Notes: generated from the sequence alone by a model not told the origin. DNA of 64,000 nucleotides from a bacterium (GCA_028820935.1 JAPPHZ010000045.1:147150-211149), one strand, 5' to 3'; counted from the first letter of the stretch, positions 26,089 through 33,494 are shown. Program-made: numbers and translations.

Positions 26089-27014
26089 TGGAGTTCAGCG
26101 TCGAGTCGTGGGCGCCCGAATACGGGTCGTCTCTCAACGTGTCGTCCAGCGAGGACGCCGAGGACCTGGCCGACGCCACGGTCGAGCGAGAGCTGGACAA
26201 CTGGGCTCCGATCGACCCGGCACCTGCGCGCAGACCCGATGAGATCGCGTTCATCGACGGCATACAGCGGATCGACGCCCGGATCTGGATACACGAGAAC
26301 GGTATCTCCACGCCCGCCGTCTGCGTTTCGATGGCTGCCGGCGCAACGGTCTGCGCGCCCGGAACCGCCATCACCACAGGCATCCGGGTAGCGCGTTCGC
26401 TGGTCGCGCCCGCCGCGTCCACCGCGGGCCCGATCGGCACCCGCCACGCCACCTACGAATTCGTGCCCGCCCAGGATGAGACGCCCGAAGCCACCTACCT
26501 CGCCATTCACGGGCGCCGGACCGAACTCGAGGTCGGCGTGGCCCGCTCCGTCTCCTGCGGTCTCATCGTGTTCGACGGTCCGCTGCGTGGCCCCACCGAC
26601 CAGCGAGGCGTCGGCTACATCAAGACCCACCACAAGGTCTACCTCCCCCAAGCCGTCCGGGCGATACTCGGCGACCTGGGCGATGGGCAGCGAACGCCCC
26701 TCTTCTTCCTCAGCGGTGGCCCGGGAGGCGGCCGCTGGTCCTGGTACCTGCGCCTACCCGGCCCACGAGTCCACCCGATGTCGGGGATCGTCCGGCTCGA
26801 ACTCCCGGGGACGGGTACCGCGGCCGAGGCTGTCCAACGCGCCGAGCACGTCAGCGCCTGCCTACCGCAGTTCGCCAGCGAGCCCCACAAGGAGCCAAGG
26901 GCGCCCCAGAACCTGTACCCGATAAGCGGCATCGAGCGAGAACTGCGCAGGCGACTCGGCGATGCGCACCTGCTGGAACGCTCTCTACGAATCGCCGCTG
27001 GACACGGGACTTGA
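26088..27014 (+). CDS. nurA: NurA-domain nuclease
   Basis: 308 residues. Motifs match the RNase-H-like NurA nuclease: D57 in IAFIDGIQRIDARI (motif I), D163 in LIVFDGPLRG (motif II), K179 in GYIKTHHKVY, and a C-terminal PQNLYPISGIERELRRRLGD, where the QN..PI..IE pattern is a NurA hallmark. NurA is a 5'-3' nuclease driven by HerA during double-strand break resection. It is the last gene of the herA-sbcD-sbcC-nurA operon and shares one base with sbcC. Catalytic assignment is by motif reading only; the protein would be expected to dimerise on the HerA hexamer. Confidence 0.75.
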   Translation: MEFSVESWAPEYGSSLNVSSSEDAEDLADATVERELDNWAPIDPAPARRPDEIAFIDGIQRIDARIWIHENGISTPAVCVSMAAGATVCAPGTAITTGIRVARSLVAPAASTAGPIGTRHATYEFVPAQDETPEATYLAIHGRRTELEVGVARSVSCGLIVFDGPLRGPTDQRGVGYIKTHHKVYLPQAVRAILGDLGDGQRTPLFFLSGGPGGGRWSWYLRLPGPRVHPMSGIVRLELPGTGTAAEAVQRAEHVSACLPQFASEPHKEPRAPQNLYPISGIERELRRRLGDAHLLERSLRIAAGHGT

Positions 27015-27064
27015 GCAGCGCTCCGGGATATCCTGAGGTCACTCGAGGAGCGAAGGAGGATGCG

Positions 27065-27325
27065 ATGGAACGAACATGGCAAATGCGGGAAGCGAAGGCC
27101 CGGTTCAGCGAACTGCTCCGGAAGACCCTTGCCGAGGGTCCTCAGATCGTCACCTACCGCGGCGTGGAGACAGCGGTCGTAGTCCCGATCGAGCAGTGGC
27201 GCCGGATGGAGCGCTCCACACGACGGAGCATCAAGGAGTGGTTGCTCGCGCCTGAGGCACGCACCGAGACGCTGGTGCCACCAAGGGAGCAGTCCGCCCG
27301 TCGCCCACTGCCGGCATTCGACTAG
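27065..27325 (+). CDS. Phd/YefM-type antitoxin, no adjacent toxin
   Basis: 86 residues. WQMREAKARFSELLRKTLAEGPQIVTYRG is the Phd/YefM DNA-binding fold, followed by VVVPIEQWRRM and a short toxin-binding tail. An AAGGAGGA site sets the ATG at 27065. In complete modules a Doc, RelE or PIN toxin follows immediately; here the next 75 bases hold no toxin and the following gene is on the other strand, so it appears to be an orphan antitoxin. It lies 50 bases behind nurA and could be co-transcribed with the resection operon. Confidence 0.75.
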   Translation: MERTWQMREAKARFSELLRKTLAEGPQIVTYRGVETAVVVPIEQWRRMERSTRRSIKEWLLAPEARTETLVPPREQSARRPLPAFD

Positions 27326-27400
27326 CCCACTGGCCACTGCACCGATGCGAGGATCGTTCGGTGGAGCGCCGACGCGACCGCCACGAGACGCCGGACGGGT

Positions 27401-27739
27401 TCACCCCAGGATCCGACGCTCCACGCTCGTGTCGATCCCGCGCTCCTCTTTCCACGCCAGTCTCTGCTCCGCATCACGGCCATGAATGCCGTGTTCGGCA
27501 AGGCGTTTCCTGCCCTCGTCCATCCGGAGCCTGACATCCGACATAGTCATAACGCTCGGCGCAGACAGCACAAGTTTCACCCCCAACGCACGAGCGATGC
27601 GGGCCAGCGTGGAGTATCTGGCATCCACCCTTCCTGTTTCGATACGCGACAAGTTGGGCTGAGCGATACCTGTCATCGCCGACAACTGCGAAAGCGTGAT
27701 GCCCCGATCGGTGCGAATCTTCCTTAGCTCTCGATACAT
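27401..27739 (-). CDS. XRE-family helix-turn-helix regulator (antitoxin-like)
   Basis: 112 residues. The N-terminal half is a Cro/CI helix-turn-helix: MYRELRKIRTDRGITLSQLSAMTG, recognition helix QPNLSRIETGR, then a closing LARIARALGVKL. The C-terminal 50 residues (MDEGRKRLAEHGI... WKEERGID) resemble the tails of HigA/XRE antitoxins. No toxin gene is adjacent. There is no clear ribosome-binding site, and TATAGT lies 13 bases upstream of the ATG, so it may be leaderless. Its promoter region replaces the body of a vapC toxin gene. Confidence 0.75.
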   Translation of the reverse strand: MYRELRKIRTDRGITLSQLSAMTGIAQPNLSRIETGRVDARYSTLARIARALGVKLVLSAPSVMTMSDVRLRMDEGRKRLAEHGIHGRDAEQRLAWKEERGIDTSVERRILG

Positions 27740-27773
27740 AGCAAACCTGACTATAGCGAATGTGATATACAGC

Positions 27774-27824
27774 CACGGCCGGGGAGGTCATGACGCTCGT
27801 ATCGAGCAGGCAGCTCACCGCCAT
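27774..27824 (-). pseudogene. vapC: vapC toxin stump
   Basis: The first 17 codons after vapB, MAVSCLLDTSVMTSPAV, match the N-terminus of PIN-domain VapC toxins, including the first catalytic aspartate in LLDTSV. The ATG overlaps vapB by 10 bases, the normal VapBC arrangement. Beyond codon 17 all similarity ends and the sequence becomes the upstream region of the XRE gene. The rest of the toxin has been lost. Confidence 0.6.
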
Positions 27825-28009
27825 GCGTCACTGCGATCGACAAGGTCGGCCACTGCCAGGATGTCCAGCGCCCTGGTTACGCGAGGATCGCGGTCTGCCG
27901 CCGCAAGGCGAAGAGCCCGGTTCACGGTCTCCTTGATCGTCGCCGTACCGAGTTCCGCTCGCGCTGCGGTCAAAGCCTCCTCGTCGATATCGATCAAGCG
28001 CTTCGCCAT
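27815..28009 (-). CDS. vapB: VapB-type antitoxin
   Basis: 64 residues: MAKRLIDIDEEALTAARAEL, then GTATIKETVNRALRLAA, the ribbon-helix-helix pattern of the VapB (DUF2191) family, and a C-terminal tail ending DRSDAWR. It would bind and inhibit a PIN-domain RNase, VapC, and autoregulate. Only a 17-codon stump of the toxin remains downstream. The start at 28009 is preferred over the slightly longer frame from 28030 because family members begin MAKRL. Confidence 0.75.
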   Translation of the reverse strand: MAKRLIDIDEEALTAARAELGTATIKETVNRALRLAAADRDPRVTRALDILAVADLVDRSDAWR

Positions 28010-28084
28010 GGCCCGAGCATATACGTTCAACGGACGATATATACGGTAAGAGGGCGTTGTCCGAGTTGAGTCGAGCCCCGGTGT

Positions 28085-28098
28085 ACCCTCCGGAGGGT
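28085..28098. repeat. 14-bp perfect palindrome in the vapB - dehydrogenase gap
   Basis: ACCCTCCGGAGGGT is perfectly palindromic. It lies in a 260-bp gap between the divergent-facing vapB start and the 3' end of the dehydrogenase gene. It lacks a loop and T tract, so it is not a typical terminator. Nothing else is recognisable in the gap. Confidence 0.3.
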
Positions 28099-28290
28099 TC
28101 CACCCCTAGATGGCGGTGGTTCGGAGCAGGAGTACGGCGGAACGCGGGCTTGGCCTAGTGCGATTCAGGATCGAACTAACCGGCGTTTCCGCCTCCTGCA
28201 GCGACTAACGCTCCGGAGCAGGCCGATAGAAGTCTCACCCGGTTGGTTGATTCGCGCAGTTGTGCACCTGTTGAAGTAGAACTGCTTCGG

Positions 28291-29619
28291 TCATCCGCGG
28301 TCGGCTATCAGGCGGAGGACCGAACCGGAGGCGGTGAGCACGTACACCTCTCCGGCGTGATCCGTGCCGAAGGCGACCACCTGGCCGGCGTTGCCCACCT
28401 GCTCGGTCCAGTCGTGCGGCTCGTCGAAGGACTCCTCTATCGGGAAGCTGCGCAGGTATCCCCCGCAGTAGTCGGAGAACAGGTAGTGCCCGTACAACTC
28501 GGGGATCTCCTCACCCCGGTACACCACTCCCCCGGTGATCGAGCAAGTCCCGGAGTCGGTGTGAGGAACCTCGAGCACCGGCAGGGTGAGACCTGAGGCA
28601 TCGCAGCCCGTGGGGGGATCGAAGCAGTGGAGCCCTTCGGTGATCGGCCAGCCGTAGTTCAACCCGGCCGCAGCGACCGGCGCTACCGACACCTCCTCGA
28701 AGTGGTTCTGGCCCACGTCGGCGATGACGATCAGGCCGGACGCATGGTCGATCACGAACCGCCACGGATTGCGAAGGCCGATCGACCACACATCCGGGGC
28801 GGGGAAGGGATTGCCGTCGGCGGGAGACGCGATACCTGGCACGGAGACATCGAACCGGAGCAGGGCGCCCAGGGGGGTCCGGTCGTCCTGGCCGTGGCCG
28901 AACTGGTCGTTCGCCCCTCCCCCGTCGCCGAGGCCCAGATAGAGGTAGCCCTCGGGGCCGAAGGCGACAGTCCCGCCGTTGTGGTTGGGGGCGGGCTGGG
29001 CAAGGCGGAACAGCACGGTCCCCTCCGGGTCCACCGCATCGTCCGTAACCGCGTATTCCGCCAGGACGGTGTCCCCGTTGAGGGCCGAGTAGTGGACGAA
29101 CAGGCGGCCGGAATCCGGGTAGTCGGGATGGAAGGCGAATCCCAGCAGGCCTTGCTCGCCCCGGTTGCGGACCCGATCGCTGATGTCGAGGAACGGCGCG
29201 TCAGCGAGCCCGCCGTCCCCGTACGTCCAAAGGCGGCCTTCCTTCGAGGCGATCAACAGCAGGGAGGTTCCGGGCACCGGCGCCAGATCGATCGGGAACG
29301 GTAGGTTCGCCACCTCGCGATAGGCCAGCGATCGGAGCGGCGGGAGGGTCGTGGTGGTCACCACCTCCGGAACCGCCACCGTTGACGTAGGCGAGGTCGT
29401 GACGGTCGGCTCGGGTGCCTCCTCCGGCCTCCGCTCCGTGGTGTCTACTTCGGCCATTGCCACGGAAGTCGTCGTGCTTGCCAGAACGGGCGCCGCCGTG
29501 GTCGACGTAGGGGTGGACGTCGTAGTGGTCGGCGCCGTAACCACATCGGGCTGCTCGGGAGCGCCGCACGCCACCAGCGTCAATACGAGAACGAGCGGTG
29601 CCGTCATCCATCGGCGCAT
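28291..29619 (-). CDS. PQQ-dependent aldose sugar dehydrogenase-like lipoprotein
   Basis: 442 residues. A lipoprotein signal MRRWMTAPLVLVLTLVAC (lipobox LVAC) is followed by a long Thr/Ser/Pro-rich linker to about residue 100, then a six-bladed propeller of the glucose/sorbosone dehydrogenase family: EQGLLGFAFHPDYPDSGRL, PNHNGGTVAFGPEGYLYLGLGDGG, GLRNPWRFVIDH, YGWPITEG, and ITGGVVYRG. Related proteins oxidise sugars with PQQ at the cell surface; no PQQ synthesis genes are seen, so the cofactor is uncertain. ATG 29619 gives the cleanest signal peptide; TACTGT 13 bases upstream suggests a nearly leaderless mRNA. Confidence 0.8.
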   Translation of the reverse strand: MRRWMTAPLVLVLTLVACGAPEQPDVVTAPTTTTSTPTSTTAAPVLASTTTSVAMAEVDTTERRPEEAPEPTVTTSPTSTVAVPEVVTTTTLPPLRSLAYREVANLPFPIDLAPVPGTSLLLIASKEGRLWTYGDGGLADAPFLDISDRVRNRGEQGLLGFAFHPDYPDSGRLFVHYSALNGDTVLAEYAVTDDAVDPEGTVLFRLAQPAPNHNGGTVAFGPEGYLYLGLGDGGGANDQFGHGQDDRTPLGALLRFDVSVPGIASPADGNPFPAPDVWSIGLRNPWRFVIDHASGLIVIADVGQNHFEEVSVAPVAAAGLNYGWPITEGLHCFDPPTGCDASGLTLPVLEVPHTDSGTCSITGGVVYRGEEIPELYGHYLFSDYCGGYLRSFPIEESFDEPHDWTEQVGNAGQVVAFGTDHAGEVYVLTASGSVLRLIADRG

Positions 29620-29726
29620 GCGAGTAAACAGTATCGTCACCCAAGCCACCTAACCGCAGTGGAGTGCGACACGCACCGTCCCAGCAGTCAATCATGTAGC
29701 AAGCTGCTAAACTTGCCCAAGCTGTG

Positions 29727-29819
29727 CGGTGGGCAGTGGAGTCGAACCACAGCCGGGAGGGTTCTCTCCCGACTCCGGGTGTCTCAGGCCCGGTCCTGTA
29801 CCGACAGGCAATACCCACC
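29727..29819 (-). tRNA. Non-canonical long-variable-arm tRNA, anticodon GAG, allo-tRNA/SelC-like
   Basis: 93 bases on the minus strand fold as follows: 8-bp acceptor stem GGTGGGTA/TGCCCACC; 3-base linker; 5-bp D stem CCTGT/ACAGG with a CGGT loop; anticodon stem CCGGG/CCCGG with a nine-base interval that reads as a 7-base loop CTGAGAC (T33, anticodon GAG) closed by a C-A mismatch; 6-bp variable arm CGGGAG/CTCCCG; 4-bp T stem GTGG/CCAC with loop TTCGACT; discriminator G73; no encoded CCA. The 8+4 split, extended D stem and G73 differ from normal tRNA-Leu (7+5, A73) and match published allo-tRNAs, which carry serine identity. The identity is inference from structure. Confidence 0.7.
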
Positions 29820-30182
29820 AAGTTCAAGGTGACGGGCGGCAGCTACGGTTGCCGCCCGAACCCTTCGACCCTCCCAACCCCCTTCCACGTTTTCAGACAA
29901 CCCCTTGGGTGCGACAGACACACCCCTGGAGACGACACACCCAGAGAGCCACGCCCGTACGAACTGCTGGAACTGGACCCTCCGGGCCTTTGGTCACGGG
30001 GGCGGGGAAAATCACCCCGTTAGGGAGAAACAGATCAAGAAGTGCTCTGGTACAGGTGCCGGAGGACCCACTACCCAGCATGGTAACATTGTTTCGCCGA
30101 TCTGGGTGTCAAACTAGATACGTTAAGTCCCGTCCGTCCGGTCCGCCACGGGTACGCGTGACACCCGAGGCCAGCTCCGCCA
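29820..30182 (-). other. Non-coding stretch upstream of the unusual tRNA, possible long leader or ncRNA
   Basis: 363 bases with no convincing gene. On the minus strand a consensus -35 hexamer TTGACA occurs at 30107-30112, about 290 bases before the tRNA; a matching -10 is weak. The transcript would be G-rich and contains a perfect 8-bp hairpin at 29834-29857 plus short complementary tracts such as CCTCCGG/CCGGAGG. No known RNA family motif was recognised. Confidence 0.35.
29834..29857. repeat. 8-bp perfect stem-loop just upstream of the tRNA
   Basis: GGGCGGCA and TGCCGCCC pair across an 8-base loop, ending 15 bases before the tRNA 5' end. There is no T tract on either side, so it is not a simple terminator. 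It may be a processing or folding element of the tRNA precursor. Confidence 0.45.
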
Positions 30183-31553
30183 GTGCTACCGTCCGATGGT
30201 CCCCGATCCTGGACTCCGACCTTGGCCGAACTGGTGCGAAACGACCGCAAGACCATCTTCGGCTGGGCCATGTACGACTGGGCCAACTCTGCCTTCATCA
30301 CCACTCTCGGGGCGGTGGTCGCTCCGTTCTTCGCCTCGGTGATCGTGCCGGAGGAAGGATGGAACGGCTGGTCGGCCGAGACCATCTGGGCGGCGGTGGT
30401 GTCCATCGGCTCCACGATCCTGTTCCTGAGCATGCCGATCCTCGGGGCGATCGCCGATTTCAACTCGGCCAGGCGCAGATTCCTCCGCAACTGCGCCGTG
30501 GCGGGGGGAATCTTGGCGCTGGTGCTGCCTTTCGTACCCGACGGCGCGGTTCCCTGGTTCCTCGTGATAGCCGTCACCGCCCACATCGGGTTCGTGGCGG
30601 CCAACGTGTTCTACGACGCCTTCCTGCCGGGCCTGACCACGGAGGACACCATCGACCGGGTGTCCTCCAAGGGCTACGCGTTCGGCTACGTGGGCGGCGG
30701 GCTCTATCTGGCGCTGGGCCTGGCTCTGATCCTCTCCAGTGGCGACGGCGGCTTCACGGGGCTGTCGACCAGCGGTGCCGCCCGCGTCGTGATCTTCGGC
30801 TCCGGATTGTGGTGGATGGGGTTCGCGGCCTACGCCCTGCGCCGCCTGCCGGAGGTCGGCGAGGCCTCCCAGTTGCCCTCCCGCTACCGCGGGATGCGAC
30901 CCTGGCGCGCATACGCGGCCATCGGCTTCGGCAGGACCATCCGCACGGCCAGGAAGCTGGTCGGGTACCCGCAACTGCTGCTGTTCGTGGTTGCCTTCCT
31001 CTTCTACAACGACGGCACCCAGACCGTGATCAACATCTCGGGGTCGTACGCAGCCGAGACCCTGGATCTCGAACTCGCGGAGATTTCCACGGCGTTTCTC
31101 ATCGTCCAGTTCGTCGCCTTCGGGGGGGCACTCTTCTTCGGGATGCTGGCCGACCGGATCGGCGCGAAGCGGGCGATAATCTGGTCTCTGGTCGGCTGGA
31201 CCCTCATCGTGGTGGCGGCCTACTTCCTGCCTGCCGGGCAGGCCATGCCGTTCTACATCATCGCCGTGGTGGTCGGATGGGTGCTCGGCGGCGTGCAGGC
31301 GCTGAGCCGTAGCCTGTACGCGTCGATGATTCCCGAGCAGGCCGCCGCCGAGTTCTTCGGCTTCTACAGCGTCTTCTCCAAGTTCTCGGCCATCTGGGGG
31401 CCGCTCGTGTTCAGCGTGGTGAGCCACCGGACCGGGTCCGGGCGCCCGGCCGTTCTCTCCATCGTGGCGTTCTTCGTGATCGGAGGCTTCCTGCTGGCGA
31501 GAGTGAACGTGGACGAGGCGCGGGCTTCGGCAAAGGAGTGGACCGCCGGCTGA
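30183..31553 (+). CDS. UMF1-family (Atg22-like) MFS transporter
   Basis: 456 residues, about 12 membrane segments. The N-terminal FGWAMYDWANSAFITTLGAVVAPFF and the mid-protein NVFYDAFLPGLTTEDTIDRVSSKGYAFGYVGGG are characteristic of the UMF1 / vacuole-effluxer-like branch. A loop with basic residues follows segment 6, and the second half has YNDGTQTVINISGSYA and GGVQALSRSLYASMIPEQ. Substrates in bacteria are unknown; eukaryotic relatives export amino acids. The GTG start is uncertain; a TTG about 14 codons downstream would also leave the first helix intact. Confidence 0.82.
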   Translation: MLPSDGPRSWTPTLAELVRNDRKTIFGWAMYDWANSAFITTLGAVVAPFFASVIVPEEGWNGWSAETIWAAVVSIGSTILFLSMPILGAIADFNSARRRFLRNCAVAGGILALVLPFVPDGAVPWFLVIAVTAHIGFVAANVFYDAFLPGLTTEDTIDRVSSKGYAFGYVGGGLYLALGLALILSSGDGGFTGLSTSGAARVVIFGSGLWWMGFAAYALRRLPEVGEASQLPSRYRGMRPWRAYAAIGFGRTIRTARKLVGYPQLLLFVVAFLFYNDGTQTVINISGSYAAETLDLELAEISTAFLIVQFVAFGGALFFGMLADRIGAKRAIIWSLVGWTLIVVAAYFLPAGQAMPFYIIAVVVGWVLGGVQALSRSLYASMIPEQAAAEFFGFYSVFSKFSAIWGPLVFSVVSHRTGSGRPAVLSIVAFFVIGGFLLARVNVDEARASAKEWTAG

Positions 31554-31636
31554 GACCGCTCGGATGGCCGGCGGGTCACCCGGCCGCGGCCATGCCGGTC
31601 AGCGCCACTACCATGCCCGAGTCTCGGGAGGTACAG

Positions 31637-32200
31637 ATGAAGATCACACAAGAGTTCCAGGTGGCCGGCACGCCCGCAGGCGTGTTCGCCTTCTTCCAGG
31701 ACGTGGCATCGGTGGCCCAATGCATGCCGGGCGCCGAACTCACCGACGACCACGGCGACGGCAGCTACACCGGCTCGGTCTCAGTAAGGCTCGGCCCGAT
31801 GACGGCTCGGTTCGAGGGCCGGGCCACCATCACGTCCGACCCGGAGACGATGTCCGGCAACATCGTCGGCAAGGGTGTGGACAAGCGGGGCGGTTCGCGA
31901 GGCAACGTGACCGTCGACTACGCGCTGGCGGCCTCGGATGGTGGCACCACGGTGGCCGTCGATGCCGACATCACGATTTCCGGCACCGCGGCGCAGTTCG
32001 GCCGCACCGGGCTCCTCAACCAGATCACCCAGCGCCTGATCCAGCAGTTCGTGGACTGCCTGGAGGCGAAGCTCGGGGCGGAGGATCCCGAGGATGCCGC
32101 CGCGATCGAGGCCGGCGAGGTGAAAGGCGTTTCCCTGGTGGCGTCCACGGTGGGCTCCAGCGTGAAGAAGGGCGCCAAGAAACTCCTCGGCCGGGACTAG
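31637..32200 (+). CDS. coxG: CoxG-like SRPBCC protein
   Basis: 187 residues. MKITQEFQVAGTPAGVFAFFQDV, the PGAELTD motif and a central VSVRLGPMTARFEGRATI are typical of CO-dehydrogenase subunit G (START/SRPBCC fold). CoxG proteins help recruit or mature molybdenum hydroxylases at the membrane; the C-terminal 25 residues are Ser/Lys-rich. GGGAGG precedes the ATG. A three-subunit molybdenum hydroxylase is encoded 18 kb away, so a functional link is possible but not shown. The stop codon lies inside the first of two CTAG sites. Confidence 0.78.
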   Translation: MKITQEFQVAGTPAGVFAFFQDVASVAQCMPGAELTDDHGDGSYTGSVSVRLGPMTARFEGRATITSDPETMSGNIVGKGVDKRGGSRGNVTVDYALAASDGGTTVAVDADITISGTAAQFGRTGLLNQITQRLIQQFVDCLEAKLGAEDPEDAAAIEAGEVKGVSLVASTVGSSVKKGAKKLLGRD

Positions 32201-32207
32201 TTGCTAG
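32197..32207. repeat. CTAG-N3-CTAG at the left border of the DUF6338 module
   Basis: CTAGTTGCTAG overlaps the coxG stop codon. A matching CTAGTGACTAG occurs at the right border of the module (33615-33625). CTAG is usually rare in high-GC actinobacterial DNA, so the repeat is notable. Inference: a boundary or integration footprint. Confidence 0.35.
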
Positions 32208-32296
32208 TACAACTCGTCATTGGTTGGGTTGTCAGCCAAGGCTGCCTGGAGCTTCCTCCACCTGCCCTGGCCCTGGAACAATCTGCTACTTAGGTA

Positions 32297-32326
32297 TTGA
32301 CAAGGTTGGTTGATGCCTGCTAAAGT
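32297..32326 (+). promoter_or_regulatory. Near-consensus sigma-70-type promoter of the DUF6338 module
   Basis: TTGACA (32297-32302), 18-base spacer, TAAAGT (32321-32326). A start about seven bases on would give a leader of roughly 20 bases containing AAGGGGG before the GTG at 32355. It is one of the best promoter matches in the window, suggesting constitutive expression. Confidence 0.65.
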
Positions 32327-32354
32327 GTGGGGGCATCCAACCAAGGGGGAAACA

Positions 32355-32540
32355 GTGGGGGGAGGCACCCTATCTGTGATCGAGTTCAGCCGGCTGATCC
32401 CAGACAAAGCGGCGGCGAAGACCTGCAGCGATCCCCAGTACCCCATGCCGACAACGGTTGTCATGCAGGTAGGAGGGGGTCAGCGAGCGAGGAAGGCCGG
32501 GTACCTGCCCACCTATGACCGGGGTCGGGTCGTAGCGTGA
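32355..32540 (+). CDS. Small protein of unknown function, first gene of the DUF6338 module
   Basis: 61 residues from GTG 32355 (AAGGGGG five bases upstream); GTG 32376 is an alternative with GGGGGGAGG ahead. Basic, no membrane segment; contains TVVMQVGGGQRARKAGYLPTYDRGR. Its stop overlaps the GTG of the DUF6338 gene (GTGA), so the two are coupled. I recognise no family. Confidence 0.5.
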   Translation: MGGGTLSVIEFSRLIPDKAAAKTCSDPQYPMPTTVVMQVGGGQRARKAGYLPTYDRGRVVA

Positions 32541-33178
32541 CGGGCTTAGGTGCCGCCACCCTGATCCTCATCGTCCTTCTCCTTCCTGGAGCCATGTGCT
32601 CGTGGATGTTCGAACGCCTGGCCGGCCGGTTCGGGATCGGACTGAAGGACAGGGCCTTGCGGTTCATGGGAGTATCCGCCGTGCTGTTGGCCTTCGCTGC
32701 TTGGCCTCTGTACTGGGTATATACGAACTACTGGGATGCTTTCGTCCGCCGCGAGACCCTGCCCTGGTGGTTCTGGGGCCTCCCGATCCTTTACATTTTC
32801 GTGCCGTTGGCCGCGGGGAGCCTGCCGGGTCTTGGTTGGAAGCGGAACTGGCGTTGGGCGCGGTTCATAGTCGGAAGGGATCGAGCGCCTTCTGCCTGGG
32901 ATCACCTGTTCCAAGACCAGCCAACGGGAGGGATTCGGTGCAAGTTGAAGTCCGGAATGTGGATAGCAGGCCTCTATGCCGAGACATCAGAGGGGACACG
33001 ACCCTTCGCCTCGGGTTACCCTGATCCACAGGACTTGTACCTGCCGGCCATACTCCGGATCGACACCGAGTCCGGTGAGTTGGTTCTTGACGCCAACGGG
33101 CAAGCGGAGGTGCTGGATCAGGGCGCTTTGCTGAGATGGCGGGACATCGAATACCTAGAGTTTGTGCCAACCGAGTAG
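32537..33178 (+). CDS. DUF6338-like membrane protein
   Basis: 213 residues. An N-terminal helix (LGAATLILIVLLLPGAMCSWMF), a second at about 45-65 (FMGVSAVLLAFAAWPLYWVY), and a third at about 78-95 (WFWGLPILYIFVPLAA) precede a soluble C-terminal domain with AWDHLFQDQPTGGIRCKLKSG, WIAGLYAETSEGTRPFASGY and DLYLP. The layout fits the DUF6338 family, for which no function is established. It is coupled by GTGA to a 61-residue protein upstream and followed by two very basic micro-proteins. The module sits in the gap between two convergent core genes. Confidence 0.65.
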   Translation: MTGLGAATLILIVLLLPGAMCSWMFERLAGRFGIGLKDRALRFMGVSAVLLAFAAWPLYWVYTNYWDAFVRRETLPWWFWGLPILYIFVPLAAGSLPGLGWKRNWRWARFIVGRDRAPSAWDHLFQDQPTGGIRCKLKSGMWIAGLYAETSEGTRPFASGYPDPQDLYLPAILRIDTESGELVLDANGQAEVLDQGALLRWRDIEYLEFVPTE

Positions 33179-33189
33179 GGAGGTGAGCC

Positions 33190-33330
33190 ATGGGTCGTAA
33201 GCGCACAAGCAGGGCGAGGCCGTTGGACAAGCGCGGCTACACCACCACCAAGAAGGCCGACTTGTCGAAGCTGAAGTTCTCGACTCGGCCCGCGGGGGGT
33301 GTGAAGCGGCCCGATTCAAAGAAGAAGTGA
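33190..33330 (+). CDS. 46-residue lysine/arginine-rich micro-protein
   Basis: MGRKRTSRARPLDKRGYTTTKK begins a protein that is over one third Lys/Arg and ends PDSKKK. GGGAGG sits eight bases before the ATG. It lies 11 bases after the DUF6338 gene. No family recognised; a nucleic-acid- or membrane-binding role is possible from composition only. Confidence 0.55.
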   Translation: MGRKRTSRARPLDKRGYTTTKKADLSKLKFSTRPAGGVKRPDSKKK

Positions 33331-33346
33331 CGGGGGGTGTTCCGCG

Positions 33347-33478
33347 ATGGCGAAGCCGAAGAAGCGTGAGCGCCGGAAGAAAGCCGTCCACCTGGCGCCC
33401 GAGCAGGTCCGCGAGGGCGAGAAGGTGGCGAAGGCGCTGTTGGGTTCTGTCCACCCGTTCGTCAAGCCGGACGGCTAG
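33347..33478 (+). CDS. 43-residue basic micro-protein
   Basis: MAKPKKRERRKKAVHLAPEQ then a predicted helix VREGEKVAKALLG and a PFVKPDG end. It follows the previous micro-gene by 16 bases, with GGGGGGTG upstream of the ATG. Similar composition to its neighbour but no sequence identity. Function unknown. Confidence 0.5.
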   Translation: MAKPKKRERRKKAVHLAPEQVREGEKVAKALLGSVHPFVKPDG

Positions 33479-33494
33479 TGGCACTCACCCCCAG

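Noticed and set aside
29727..29819. tRNA-Sec (selC)
   Set aside because: The 8-bp acceptor, extended D stem and G73 resemble SelC, but the anticodon loop reads CTGAGAC (GAG), not TCA, and the acceptor plus T stem is 12 bp rather than 13.
31637..32200. CoxG as proof of CO oxidation
   Set aside because: CoxG-like proteins occur with many molybdenum hydroxylases; the large subunit at 50 kb lacks a CO-dehydrogenase active-site loop, so no CO metabolism is claimed.
32204..32464. 86-codon minus-strand frame in the DUF6338 promoter region
   Set aside because: It overlaps a strong plus-strand promoter and first gene, lacks a ribosome-binding site and any recognised domain.
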